Origin: an uncultured Veillonella sp. | GTDB lineage: Bacteria > Bacillota > Negativicutes > Veillonellales > Veillonellaceae | Assembly (NCBI RefSeq): GCF_937981445.1 | Contig: NZ_CALJON010000044.1 | Span: 1-64,000, forward strand | DNA length: 64,000 nucleotides | Direction: 5' to 3' | Shown here: in pieces, positions 1-8,233 of the stretch | How positions within the stretch are numbered: position 1 is the stretch's first letter | How the letters are laid out: the number at the start of each line of letters is the position of its first letter | Position numbers and translations under genes: made by a program | Notes under the pieces: generated by a model | What the model saw: only the letters and a program-made list of their open reading frames with translations | Told to the model about the DNA's origin: nothing | The model's database searches: none

Positions 1-570
1 TGTGGTTTAAGTCATTTAGAAGTAATACGCAATTTCTTAAATAGTGATGAGAAGACCTTACTTATATTTGAAGATGATGTGGGGTTTGCTGAAGAGGCTT
101 CTTTGACCGTATTGGAAGAAATTGATTCATTCATGGCGAGTCAAAGTGGACCAGCAGCTTTAGGCTTGTATAAAAGCTCATATAGCTTTAGAAAAGTAAA
201 GGAGCTTTCTAAATGCTCTATCTACTCAGCATTTAGCTTTACTTTAGCTCATGCGTATATTATAAATCGTGCGGCAGCTCAAATTATGGTAGACCTACAA
301 ACACCGATAAATTTTGAGATTGATGTTTTCCAAAACTATTATTTATTAAAAGGTTGTCAGCTCTTTTGTTTAGATAAAGATTTAGTTGTACAAAAGAATT
401 GTATTCAGTCTACCATTGGTGAGCAACGGGCTAAGCGGAATAAAGAGTTTAAAAAACACAAAAAAAATGTGTTCATTGATTTGTATAAAAAATTATCCTT
501 TAAAGAAAAAGTATTGTTTTGGGGGCGCAAGCTTTCAAAAGAAATATATCGACCATTTAGGCCTAAATAA
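1..570 (+). CDS. Glycosyltransferase family 25 protein, 3' part (5' end outside window)
   Basis: The reading frame is open from base 1, so the gene begins upstream of the window; 189 codons are visible before the TAA at 568-570. The start of the visible part shows a Ser-His pair followed by the LIFEDDV motif, which together are the hallmark of the GT25 family that adds galactose or related sugars to lipooligosaccharide. A GTG at 79 lies inside the conserved domain and is not the true start. The tail is rich in Lys and Phe, as in membrane-associated LOS transferases. The sugar and acceptor cannot be told from sequence. A strong hairpin follows directly. Confidence 0.8.
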   Translation, partial: CGLSHLEVIRNFLNSDEKTLLIFEDDVGFAEEASLTVLEEIDSFMASQSGPAALGLYKSSYSFRKVKELSKCSIYSAFSFTLAHAYIINRAAAQIMVDLQTPINFEIDVFQNYYLLKGCQLFCLDKDLVVQKNCIQSTIGEQRAKRNKEFKKHKKNVFIDLYKKLSFKEKVLFWGRKLSKEIYRPFRPK

Positions 571-572
571 AA

Positions 573-609
573 AACAGCCCCAGTGCATAAGTAATGCACT
601 GGGGCTGTT
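573..609. terminator. Bidirectional rho-independent terminator
   Basis: A perfect 14-bp inverted repeat (575-588 with 594-607, loop AAGTA), extended by flanking A-T pairs, separates two convergent genes. The better U-tract is read on the minus strand, after the flippase gene, but the hairpin can also stop the GT25 transcript. Confidence 0.85.
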
Positions 610-708
610 GTAGTTATGAATCGAAGAAACTGTATTTTATTATATTTTACTGTATTTACTGCATCTTTCTATTGATGACAATGGGGGGCTATAAGGGATA
701 ATACTTTC

Positions 709-2277
709 CTATGCCTTCTCCCTAAAAAATTTTCCAATCAAAGGCATGCGTTGTGCATCGTGTTTATTGAGTCCTTTTAGTAAGAACATAATAATCACAT
801 AAATGATGCCGCCGATGAAGGCTGTAATAGCCATGGCGAAGAATTTATGCATAATAGCCTCCAGTGGTGGATACATAAAGTACATGGCGACGCCCATGAT
901 AATGGCGCTGACGATATTTTTCCAAAGTAGGGAAAAATCGAGGAAATAGCCGGTGTACTTTTTGATCCAAATCAGATTAAGTAGAGCAGCTACGCCAATG
1001 TCTGCAACGGTAGCCCAAGCGGCACCGGTAATACCCATCCAAGGGAGGGCCGTTAGATTCCAGTTGAGTAATACTTTACATAGGGCGGCAATCCCCATGT
1101 TAATAACTGGTAGCGTTGGTTTGCCAAGGCCCTGTAAGATGCCTGTTGTTACTTGATGCAGGCCTAAGAAGAAAATGGCAATCGCTGTAATTTGAGTTGC
1201 TCCAGCGGCACGTGGTGCATTGTAAATAACACTAACAACAGGTTCCGCTAATACATAGAGCATTAAGGTAAATGGCACAGTTGACATAAAACTGATGCGC
1301 ATAGCGCCAGCTGTACGATAGTATACATTTTGCTTATCACCGATGGCGTTTGCATTGGAGATGGCTGGTACAATACTTGTTGCTAAGGCCGCCGTAATGA
1401 TGGTGGCCAAATTAATGAGTGGCACAGCCATACCTGTTAGATAACCGAAGAGCTCAGTAGTTTCATTCATGCTAAAGCCTGCTACGGCAAGACGTCTTGG
1501 TACGATGATTAAGTCTAGATTTGATACGATGGGAAGCATTAAGCTGGCCAAGGAAATCGGTAAGGCTAATTTAATAAGTCGCTTAATAATGGATTGTGCT
1601 GACTCAGTAGGCCCATCAGGTTGTACATGACCATCTTCTGGCGCACTTGGTAATTTGTAGTAATAATAGAGGAGAACTAGTAAAGCGCCAAAGGCCCCGA
1701 TACCAGCCCCCATACTAGCGCCCCCAGCGGCAGCATCTAAGCCATATGGTAATAGCATATAAGCGGCCCCTAGCATGACAATGACGCGCAAGAGTTGTTC
1801 TATAATTTGACTGACCGCCGTAGGCGTCATAAGTTGCCAACCTTGCAAATAGCCACGATAACAGGAGATTAATGTAACGAAAAAAATAGCTGGTGCCAAG
1901 GCAATCAGCGCTAAATAGGCACGACTATCAACGATAATGCCTGATGTGATGAGCCAGTCGGCGCCAAAATACATGAGAATACTAAAAAGTAGACCAGTAG
2001 CAAAAAGCAAGTTAAAGGAAAGCTTAAATACTTTTTGAGCGCCCTTATAGTCGTAACGAGCTAATTTTTCAGCTGTTAAAATTGAAATGGCAATAGGTAT
2101 GCCTGCGCTAGAGAGCTGCAAGGCTAAGAGATAAATAGGAAAGGCCATCTGATAGATACCAATCCCTTCACCGCCGAGCACTCGGGAGAGTAGGATCCAG
2201 TTAATACTACCAATTGCTTTAACAACAAAGCCGGCGATTGTTAAAATCAGCGTACCTTGTAAAAAACGGTTCACCAT
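709..2277 (-). CDS. Polysaccharide/lipid flippase of the MOP superfamily (SpoVB/MurJ-like)
   Basis: A 522-residue, very hydrophobic protein with about 14 predicted membrane segments. The N-terminus (FLQGTLILTIAGFVVKAIG) and the segment GGEGIGIYQMAFPIYLLAL are typical of the SpoVB/PST branch of the MOP exporters, which flip undecaprenyl-linked sugars or lipid II across the cytoplasmic membrane. In Firmicutes such proteins serve either peptidoglycan (MurJ-like) or surface polysaccharide export; the sequence alone does not decide. The gene converges on a GT25 sugar-transferase gene, which slightly favours a glycan role. Length matches the family. No frameshift is seen. Confidence 0.85.
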   Translation of the reverse strand: MVNRFLQGTLILTIAGFVVKAIGSINWILLSRVLGGEGIGIYQMAFPIYLLALQLSSAGIPIAISILTAEKLARYDYKGAQKVFKLSFNLLFATGLLFSILMYFGADWLITSGIIVDSRAYLALIALAPAIFFVTLISCYRGYLQGWQLMTPTAVSQIIEQLLRVIVMLGAAYMLLPYGLDAAAGGASMGAGIGAFGALLVLLYYYYKLPSAPEDGHVQPDGPTESAQSIIKRLIKLALPISLASLMLPIVSNLDLIIVPRRLAVAGFSMNETTELFGYLTGMAVPLINLATIITAALATSIVPAISNANAIGDKQNVYYRTAGAMRISFMSTVPFTLMLYVLAEPVVSVIYNAPRAAGATQITAIAIFFLGLHQVTTGILQGLGKPTLPVINMGIAALCKVLLNWNLTALPWMGITGAAWATVADIGVAALLNLIWIKKYTGYFLDFSLLWKNIVSAIIMGVAMYFMYPPLEAIMHKFFAMAITAFIGGIIYVIIMFLLKGLNKHDAQRMPLIGKFFREKA

Positions 2278-2650
2278 AATATATAGACTCCTAATCCAGT
2301 TAATTGTTTAATTGAAAATATTTGAGATTAGTTGAATTTCTTGTATCATCTCAATATTAAATTTTAACATAGTTTAAGCGACTATGCATTAAGATTTTGA
2401 GAGAGCGGTGAAGAGATTATTATACTTATGAAGAAATTAAAAAAATCATTAAATTTCGTACAGGTAATTAATTTTAAGATAATTTAATAATAAAATTATA
2501 ATATCGAATAAGTTGATGAATAGAAGATAAAAAATATGAAAGAGTACTGAATTATTTCATCTTATTTTTAAAAATATATCGATTTTAAAAATCGAGAGAG
2601 GTATAATAATCAAAAGGGATAAAATAAGTAATAACTGTGTTATATTTTTT
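2278..2650. other. AT-rich intergenic stretch
   Basis: About 370 bases of very AT-rich DNA between the flippase gene and the autotransporter remnant. It should hold the flippase promoter (minus strand), but no clear pair of promoter boxes could be picked. No RNA gene or open frame of note. The sequence just before the remnant (around 2651-2667) has a loose resemblance to a Fur box but may be decayed coding sequence. Confidence 0.4.
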
Positions 2651-3218
2651 AATGAAAATGATAACTTAATTGGGAGTTTAGTATGTGTTGGTAAAATCCA
2701 TGCAAAAAGTAAAGCGTATTTAGTGAATGGAGAGCAATCTAAGGCATCCTTTGGTACTTGGTATCAACAGCTTAGTGCGGAATGGGGTCGTAGAAAAGCT
2801 CTAAATGAGGATTTGGTATTTTGAGCCACAAGTTCAATTACAGTATACTCATATTAATAGCAAAACTTATACCACAAACGATGGCATTACGAATCATTTA
2901 AATCACACGAATAGCTTGATTGGTCGTTTAGGATTCCGATTAGGGCATCATATGGATGAAGATACTTCTTGGTATTTTAAAGCCGATGTACTCCATGAGT
3001 TTGCTGGCAATCGGTCGTTCTATTTGACTTCTATTGATGGATTAGAACGAATTCACTATGATGTAACGAACCATGATACTTGGTATGATATTGGCCTAGG
3101 GATTAACTCTGAAATGAGTCATAATCGTAGTATCTGGTTAGAAGTAGAACGTAAGCTAGGCGGTTCGTATTCTAATGCTTGGGAAATTAATGGTGGTATG
3201 ACTTGGAAGTTTGACTAA
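2651..3218 (+). pseudogene. Autotransporter outer-membrane beta-barrel, 5'-truncated and frameshifted remnant
   Basis: The 3' part (2805-3218) encodes 137 residues ending in the barrel signature of an autotransporter: alternating aromatic/polar strands, LIGRLGFRLGHH, and a C-terminal Phe-Asp after WEINGGMTWKF. In-frame homologous coding continues upstream in another frame (2651 to about 2812: GTWYQQLSAEWGRRKALNED). The two frames join if one T of the TTT at 2812-2814 is removed, giving NEDWYFEPQ, the usual motif here. So one base insertion broke the frame. The passenger and the first barrel strands are missing, and no start or ribosome site remains. Inferred to be a dead surface-adhesin gene. 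Confidence 0.75.
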
Positions 3219-3262
3219 TGTTTATAAGCTTACATTAAAAATCTTAGCTCCCTCACACAGAG

Positions 3263-3304
3263 CAGCTAAGAAATTAGTAAATACAGCTAAGAAATTAGTA
3301 AATA
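3263..3304. repeat. 21-bp perfect tandem duplication
   Basis: The unit CAGCTAAGAAATTAGTAAATA occurs twice in succession between the autotransporter remnant and the following terminator. It is noncoding. Confidence 0.85.
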
Positions 3305-3330
3305 TTAAAAAATGAGTGGGCAGTACATAA

Positions 3331-3376
3331 TAAAAGAGCTAGGACACAACATTTAGGTTGGTTCTAGCTCTTTTTT
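3331..3376. terminator. Rho-independent terminator between convergent units
   Basis: AAAGAGCTAG (3333-3342) pairs with CTAGCTCTTT around a loop of about 21 bases and is followed by a T-run on the plus strand; A-runs on the other side allow use by the minus-strand transporter gene as well. Confidence 0.75.
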
Positions 3377-3425
3377 ATATTTTGATGATGTTAGCGATAA
3401 TATTAGGTGATATTAGATTAGGAAT

Positions 3426-4700
3426 TTACGCCTGTGGCTCTAATCCTTCTACTTGCTCTACTGTATTTTCAGCTTCTAAAAGTTCAGTTTCACTGCTCGC
3501 TGTAGCGGCATCAAAGTGACGATCTTTGCTATAAACTTTTAGGGCTATAGCGATAATTAAGTTTAATATAAACAAAGCGCTGAATACATAGAGTGGGCCG
3601 CTATAGCTAGCTGTGCTTTCACGAAGGAAAGACACTAGAGTAGGCCCTGCAATACCTGCCATCCCCCATGCTGTAAGAACGCGACCATGGATGGCACTTA
3701 ATTGTTTGGTACCAAATAAATCGCTTAGGTACGCCGGCATGCAAGAGAAACCGCCGCCGTAGCAAGTGATGATAACAAAGACTAAGATTTGGAAAATATA
3801 CGCCGTTGTGGTAAAACCAAGGAAGGCAAAAGCGGCAATTTCAATACCAAAGAAAAGAATATACGTAGCAGGACGGCCAAGATAGTCAGAAATAGTGGAC
3901 CATACGATGCGACCAAGGCCATTTAATAGGCCAATAATACCTACCATGGAGGCTGCTTCGGTAGCACTCATACCAACTACTTCCTGCGCCATAGGGGAGG
4001 CCACAGCCAGTAAACCGATGCCGCAGGTAATATTGATGAAGAAAATCCACCAAAGTGCCGGGAATTGCCAAGTGCGCACTGCTTCGTGCGTAGTCATACC
4101 ACGATTTAATAGTGTAGATGTTTTGGTAGTACCCATTGTTGTTGGCGGTTTTAAGTATAATGCAGATAGAGCCATAATAATAATATATGCTATGCCTAAG
4201 ATGCGGAAGGTACTGACTAAATCATATTGGCTTGTTAAGTATTGCATAAGGGGACCGGCGATGAGGGCGGCAAAACCAAAACCCATAATAGCAAGTCCTG
4301 TAGCAAATCCGCGATTGCGAGGGAAGTATTTTACTAATGTAGAGACCGGTGTAATATAGCCTACACCAAGTCCAATACCGCCGATTACACCATAAAATAT
4401 GTATAAGAGCATTAAGTTATGGGCATCTAAGGCAAAGGAAGTACCTAACATGCCAATACCAAAGAAGATGGTGCTGAGAAGGCCGCTTTTTTTAGGGCCA
4501 ATTTTTTCTACAAAACTACCAAGCAGACCTGCTGATAAGCCAAGGAATAAAATGGCTAAAGAGAAGGTCCAAGTTGTTTCTTTTAAAGACCAACCCATGG
4601 TAGCCATAATAGGGCGTGTGAGCACGCTCCACGCATAGACACTACCAATACAAATGTGAATTCCAATAGCGGCTAAGGCAATAAGCCAACGATTACGCAT
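3426..4700 (-). CDS. MFS transporter of the OFA (oxalate/formate antiporter) family
   Basis: A 424-residue protein with 12 predicted membrane segments. The start (IHICIGSVYAWSVLTRP) is the family signature of OFA-type MFS carriers, whose best known member exchanges oxalate and formate; many members carry other small carboxylates. The C-terminus is an acidic cytoplasmic tail. The leader on the minus strand carries a ZTP riboswitch ending in a terminator (4871-4972). That ties expression to ZTP, the alarm signal for shortage of 10-formyl-tetrahydrofolate. A formate or one-carbon substrate would fit this control, but this is inference. A leader of about 170 bases with 27-bp repeats lies between the riboswitch and the start. 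Confidence 0.88.
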   Translation of the reverse strand: MRNRWLIALAAIGIHICIGSVYAWSVLTRPIMATMGWSLKETTWTFSLAILFLGLSAGLLGSFVEKIGPKKSGLLSTIFFGIGMLGTSFALDAHNLMLLYIFYGVIGGIGLGVGYITPVSTLVKYFPRNRGFATGLAIMGFGFAALIAGPLMQYLTSQYDLVSTFRILGIAYIIIMALSALYLKPPTTMGTTKTSTLLNRGMTTHEAVRTWQFPALWWIFFINITCGIGLLAVASPMAQEVVGMSATEAASMVGIIGLLNGLGRIVWSTISDYLGRPATYILFFGIEIAAFAFLGFTTTAYIFQILVFVIITCYGGGFSCMPAYLSDLFGTKQLSAIHGRVLTAWGMAGIAGPTLVSFLRESTASYSGPLYVFSALFILNLIIAIALKVYSKDRHFDAATASSETELLEAENTVEQVEGLEPQA

Positions 4701-4774
4701 AGTATCATCCTTTCTAAGGAAAGGGAGATTACTAGAGGCCTTTTTATAGATATCATATTATATGCTGCACTGAG

Positions 4775-4843
4775 TTCAGCAGTCTATTGAACTGCATCAA
4801 ATTCAGCAGTCTATTGTGCCACATCAAGATCAACAGTCCTACA
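4775..4843. repeat. 27-bp tandem repeat in the transporter leader
   Basis: A 15-bp core (TTCAGCAGTCTATTG) occurs exactly at 4775-4789 and 4802-4816, and a degenerate third copy starts near 4829; the period is 27 bp. The repeats lie downstream of the ZTP riboswitch terminator and upstream of the OFA transporter start, so they are part of the read-through mRNA leader. Function unknown. Confidence 0.7.
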
Positions 4844-4870
4844 GTTAGCTTAAACCTACGATATACCTAT

Positions 4871-4909
4871 AAAAAGAGACCGCCTGAGCAATCTCCTGCC
4901 CAGACGGTC
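4871..4909 (-). terminator. Terminator of the ZTP riboswitch (expression platform)
   Basis: On the minus strand a 13-bp stem (GACCGTCTGGGCA paired with TGCTCAGGCGGTC, two wobbles, loop GGAGAT) is followed by TCTTTTT. Its left arm includes the conserved 3' segment of the aptamer, so ligand binding and termination should be mutually exclusive: ZTP bound means transporter on. Confidence 0.85.
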
Positions 4910-4972
4910 GGCTTATTCGCAATGTACAATACATGTGGTTCATTCCACTAATCCGTCAGCATTGCACATCTG
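4897..4972 (-). promoter_or_regulatory. ZTP (pfl) riboswitch controlling the OFA transporter
   Basis: The minus-strand sequence contains, in order, the conserved blocks of the ZTP/pfl riboswitch: a CTGACGGA block, a small GTGG...CCAC hairpin with an AATGAA loop, and GCCGACCGTCTGGGCA at the 3' end. As I recall it, the Fusobacterium ulcerans ZTP aptamer has almost the same blocks in the same order. The class senses ZTP/ZMP, which builds up when 10-formyl-tetrahydrofolate is limiting, and usually controls purine and one-carbon genes. Here the only downstream gene is the OFA transporter. The identification rests on memory of the consensus; a covariance-model search would settle it. Confidence 0.9.
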
Positions 4973-5159
4973 TTTAAATTGTGAGCTCATTATAACAAGT
5001 GTATCGAAGGGTGTCAATTTACTCATAGTCAAATTAAGTATACCTAAAAAATATAAGTATAAATTAAACCGATTTATTTATATTAGCTGATATGTTTATT
5101 TTCTATTTAACGCATAGAACTATAATTGTCATAAGACTAAAAAGAAACATACTACACAT

Positions 5160-5197
5160 AAAAAAGCTATTAGCCCTTAGACTAATAGCTTTTTTAT
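5160..5197. terminator. Rho-independent terminator after fba
   Basis: AAAAAAGCTATTAG and CTAATAGCTTTTTT form a perfect 14-bp stem with a short loop immediately after the aldolase stop codon (minus strand). The symmetrical A and T runs make it usable from both sides. Confidence 0.85.
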
Positions 5198-5204
5198 GTA
5201 TAGA

Positions 5205-6134
5205 TTATAATTTACCAGAAGAACCAAGTACATTTTTAATTTTATGTTGTACCATGGATTTAATAGCAGCACGAGCTGGCCCTAAGTATTTGCGTGGGTC
5301 GAATTCAGAAGGTGCTTCTACGAAGCATTCGCGAATGGAGGCAGTCATAGCAAGGCGAAGGTCTGTATCAATATTAATCTTACATACAGCCATGCTAGCT
5401 GCTTTGCGAAGCATATCTTCAGGAACGCCCTTAGCACCTGGAATATTGCCGCCGAATTGATTACATTTGTCTACGAATTCAGGAAGAACTGTGGACGCAC
5501 CATGAAGAACGATAGGGAAGTTTGGTAATAATTTGCCAACTTTTTCTAAGCGTTCAAAGTCAAGGTATGGAGTGCCTTTAAATTTATATGCCCCATGGCT
5601 TGTACCGATGGCAATAGCTAAGGAGTCAACGCCAGTGCGTTCTACGAATTCTGCAGCTTGGTCAGGATCCGTGAAGATGGCATCTTTGTCGCTTACATTT
5701 ACATCATCTTCAACACCTGCTAAACGGCCAAGTTCACCTTCTACTACTACATTGTGAGCATGAGCATAGTCTACAACTTGTTTAGTTAATTTTACATTCG
5801 TTTCAAAATCATGTTTGGAACCGTCAATCATAACGGAAGAGAAGCCGCCGTCAATGCAAGCTTTACAGATTTCAAAATCATCGCCATGGTCTAAATGAAG
5901 GGCAATAGGAAGACCGCTATCTTCAAGGGCTGCTTCCACAAGTTTTACTAAGTAAATATGTTTAGCATATTTGCGAGCACCAGCAGACACTTGCAAAATT
6001 AAAGGTGACTGCTCTTCTTTAGCTGCATCAACGATACCTTGTACAATTTCCATATTGTTAACATTGAAAGCACCGATGGCATAGCCACCTTCATAAGCTT
6101 TTTTAAACATTTCAGTAGTAGATACTAATGGCAT
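5205..6134 (-). CDS. fba: Fructose-bisphosphate aldolase, class II
   Basis: Zinc-dependent aldolase of glycolysis and gluconeogenesis, which interconverts fructose 1,6-bisphosphate with dihydroxyacetone phosphate and glyceraldehyde 3-phosphate in the cytoplasm. LHLDHGDDFE carries the metal-binding His; SVMIDGSKHDFETNV, GELGRLAGVEDD and VLHGASTV are family motifs. The start chosen is the ATG at 6134, which has AGGAGG six bases upstream; an open extension to 6197 lacks a ribosome site. That gives 309 residues, the normal size. A single gene with its own terminator at 5160. In Veillonella, which lives on lactate, the enzyme would mainly work towards hexose synthesis (inference). Confidence 0.95.
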   Translation of the reverse strand: MPLVSTTEMFKKAYEGGYAIGAFNVNNMEIVQGIVDAAKEEQSPLILQVSAGARKYAKHIYLVKLVEAALEDSGLPIALHLDHGDDFEICKACIDGGFSSVMIDGSKHDFETNVKLTKQVVDYAHAHNVVVEGELGRLAGVEDDVNVSDKDAIFTDPDQAAEFVERTGVDSLAIAIGTSHGAYKFKGTPYLDFERLEKVGKLLPNFPIVLHGASTVLPEFVDKCNQFGGNIPGAKGVPEDMLRKAASMAVCKINIDTDLRLAMTASIRECFVEAPSEFDPRKYLGPARAAIKSMVQHKIKNVLGSSGKL

Positions 6135-6313
6135 AATTTTCCTCCTTGGACTTTCGTCCATACATAAAATAGTTGGTAGACGTATATAATCTACCATATT
6201 TTAGTTGAAAGTTTACATCAATTTCAGTATAGCAAGAAGCGCCGTAAAGGGCTACTACAATTTATGCATAGGTCACTGCGGGCAGAGGCCTATGAGAACT
6301 AAAATTGAGAGAA

Positions 6314-7264
6314 TTATTTTTTAGGAAATGGAGACAAGTACCTATCTATTAGGGGTTTCCAACTCTCAGGATAAGGTGCAGTTAATTGCAGTAGTTGCTT
6401 TGTCATGGGGTGGACAAATTGAAGCCCACTTGCATGTAGGGCTTGGTGGTTGAGTAAATCTAAGGAACCTCCATATAAGTCATCACCTACTAAGGGATAG
6501 CCTAAATAAGACATATGGACGCGAATTTGATGGGTCCGTCCTGTGTGAAGTAAAAATTTTACGCGGGAGATGCGCGTACTGTACTGTACTCTCGTAATAT
6601 CAGTGCGAGCCGGTTTGCCATAGGTGGAGCATTGGCGCTCAATGATGCTGCCCGGTTTACGACTAATAGGCCAATGGACGCTTAATTTTTCACAAGGGAA
6701 GAAGCCGTCACAGAGTCCTTCATAGGTCTTTTGGATATGTGTGTGTTGCTTTGTAAAGGCATGCTGTACGAGGGCGTTTTTGGCTAAAATAACAAGACCA
6801 GAGGTATCCTTGTCTAAGCGATGCACAGGATGAAATGACGCATTGCGTTGGCCCGTGCGATTATAATAGTAAATGAGACTATTGGCTAAGGTGTGATGCC
6901 GCTCGGTAGCCGTGGGATGCATGAGCCAGCCAGTAGGTTTGTTTACTATGAGGAGGTGGTCATCCTCATATATAATGGGCGGGTCTACGTCCCAAGGCTC
7001 GAATTGAGGTGTTTCCTGCCAATAAATGGCGAGTTCGTCACCACCTTGTAATAAACTGTCCCAGTGGGCACGTTTTTGATTAATAAAAATGATGCCATCC
7101 GTTCGCAGGCGGCGACGCAAAGCTTGGGAGATGCCTTCGCGGCGTACGGCGTGATTCACAGACGTGCGCACTACCTCAGGAGCGATGCGCAGCTGAATCA
7201 ATGGCTTATCTATGGATTGTTTTTCTTCAAAAACTAAAGGCGTTTCATCAGTATATAAATTCAT
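6314..7264 (-). CDS. RluA-family RNA pseudouridine synthase
   Basis: 316 residues: an N-terminal S4-like RNA-binding part (about residues 20-85) and a catalytic domain containing HRLDKDTSGLVILAKN, in which the Asp is the nucleophile that converts uridine to pseudouridine in rRNA. FLLHTGRTHQIRVHMSYLGYPLVGD is the second conserved block. This architecture matches the RluA/RluC/RluD group; which rRNA position is modified cannot be told. AGAGGT lies seven to eight bases before the ATG. The gene sits alone between fba and the divergent yajQ-like gene. Confidence 0.9.
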   Translation of the reverse strand: MNLYTDETPLVFEEKQSIDKPLIQLRIAPEVVRTSVNHAVRREGISQALRRRLRTDGIIFINQKRAHWDSLLQGGDELAIYWQETPQFEPWDVDPPIIYEDDHLLIVNKPTGWLMHPTATERHHTLANSLIYYYNRTGQRNASFHPVHRLDKDTSGLVILAKNALVQHAFTKQHTHIQKTYEGLCDGFFPCEKLSVHWPISRKPGSIIERQCSTYGKPARTDITRVQYSTRISRVKFLLHTGRTHQIRVHMSYLGYPLVGDDLYGGSLDLLNHQALHASGLQFVHPMTKQLLQLTAPYPESWKPLIDRYLSPFPKK

Positions 7265-7440
7265 AATGTACCTCTTATAATTAGTGTCATCTCATTGTAT
7301 CGAAGAGGGCCTATTTGTACAAGAGGGGATATATAAAATGGAGGAGCTTTTTCTGTGGAAGCACCTATACTGGCACAAGTGGTGATGTATAAAATGTATA
7401 AGTCCCTTTATTTTGATAATATTCAAAATGGAGATAAAAA

Positions 7441-7449
7441 TGGTATAAT
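7441..7449 (+). promoter_or_regulatory. Extended -10 promoter for the YajQ-family gene
   Basis: TGGTATAAT is an extended -10 element about 40 bases before the start codon. No good -35 box lies at the right distance (a TTGATA at 7413 is 25 bases away), as expected for extended -10 promoters. The same TGGTATAAT appears at 30996 and 53163. Confidence 0.6.
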
Positions 7450-7490
7450 ATAGCTATAGTTTTTATATATAGTTTTAGGAGGAGTCATAC

Positions 7491-7985
7491 ATGGCTAAAG
7501 ATTGTTCATTTGATGTTGTATCAGAAGTAAATATGCAAGAAGTGGATAATGCAGTAAATCAAGCAAAAAAGGAAATTGGCACACGCTATGATTTCCGTGG
7601 TAGTAAATCTGAAATTACACTAGAAGGGGAAACAATTAAAGTTATCTCCGATGATGAATATAAACTTAATGCAGTGGTTGATGTAATTAAAGGTAAAATG
7701 GTTAAACGTAATGTAGCGCTTAAAAACCTTGATTATGGTAAAGTAGAACCTGCTTCTGGAGCCACTGTACGACAAGTGATTACAATTAAAAAAGGCATTG
7801 ATAAAGAAACAGCTAAAAATGTTGTTAAAATGATTAAAAATATGAAGCTAAAAGTACAGGCTCAAATTATGGAAGACCAAGTGCGTGTAACTGGTAAAGA
7901 TAAGGACTCCTTGCAGGAAGTTATTCAAATGCTTAAGCAACAAGATTTGCCAGTGGAATTACAATTTGTTAATTTCCGTTCCTAA
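7491..7985 (+). CDS. YajQ family nucleotide-binding protein (UPF0234)
   Basis: 164 residues covering the whole family from [20 protein letters not shown] to the C-terminal [11 protein letters not shown]. YajQ proteins have two ferredoxin-like domains and bind nucleotides; members in Xanthomonas bind cyclic di-GMP and act as co-regulators, but the role in Firmicutes is not established. The TAGGAGGAG ribosome site is clear. The gene is monocistronic, with an extended -10 promoter at 7441 and a terminator at 8004. Confidence 0.93.
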   Translation: MAKDCSFDVVSEVNMQEVDNAVNQAKKEIGTRYDFRGSKSEITLEGETIKVISDDEYKLNAVVDVIKGKMVKRNVALKNLDYGKVEPASGATVRQVITIKKGIDKETAKNVVKMIKNMKLKVQAQIMEDQVRVTGKDKDSLQEVIQMLKQQDLPVELQFVNFRS

Positions 7986-8003
7986 TTTTGCTCCTATTTG
8001 AGT

Positions 8004-8031
8004 AGAGCAGCGTATTACGCTGCTCTTTGCT
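8004..8031 (+). terminator. Rho-independent terminator
   Basis: AGAGCAGCG, loop TATTA, CGCTGCTCT, followed by a T-rich stretch, 18 bases after the YajQ-family stop codon. Confidence 0.85.
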
Positions 8032-8195
8032 ATTTTTAGTACATTTTTGTTGATACTTATGAGTCGGTTTGAGTGCTTATTTAGTTGTGTAGCGCTGTGC
8101 TTATAGGTAAGTGAGTTTTTATTTGTGCACCATAACTAAGGAAAAGTACCTGGATTATTTTTAGTATCTCTTTAGGTTCATATAGATAATTTTTT

Positions 8196-8225
8196 ACTGA
8201 TCCTAGAAAGACTGATCCTAGAAAG
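8196..8225 (+). repeat. 15-bp direct duplication next to the cbiD ribosome site
   Basis: ACTGATCCTAGAAAG occurs twice head to tail; the second copy runs into the GGAGGG Shine-Dalgarno of cbiD. No cobalamin riboswitch was found in the 200 bases before cbiD. Confidence 0.85.
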
Positions 8226-8233
8226 GAGGGCCT

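Noticed and set aside
3895..4359. Plus-strand open frame of 154 codons opposite the OFA transporter
   Set aside because: Antisense shadow of a membrane-protein gene; no ribosome site and no plausible domain.
7986..8233. Cobalamin riboswitch before cbiD
   Set aside because: No B12 box or GCGGTCCC/CTGGGAAGG blocks on either strand, unlike the clear example at 19905-20125.
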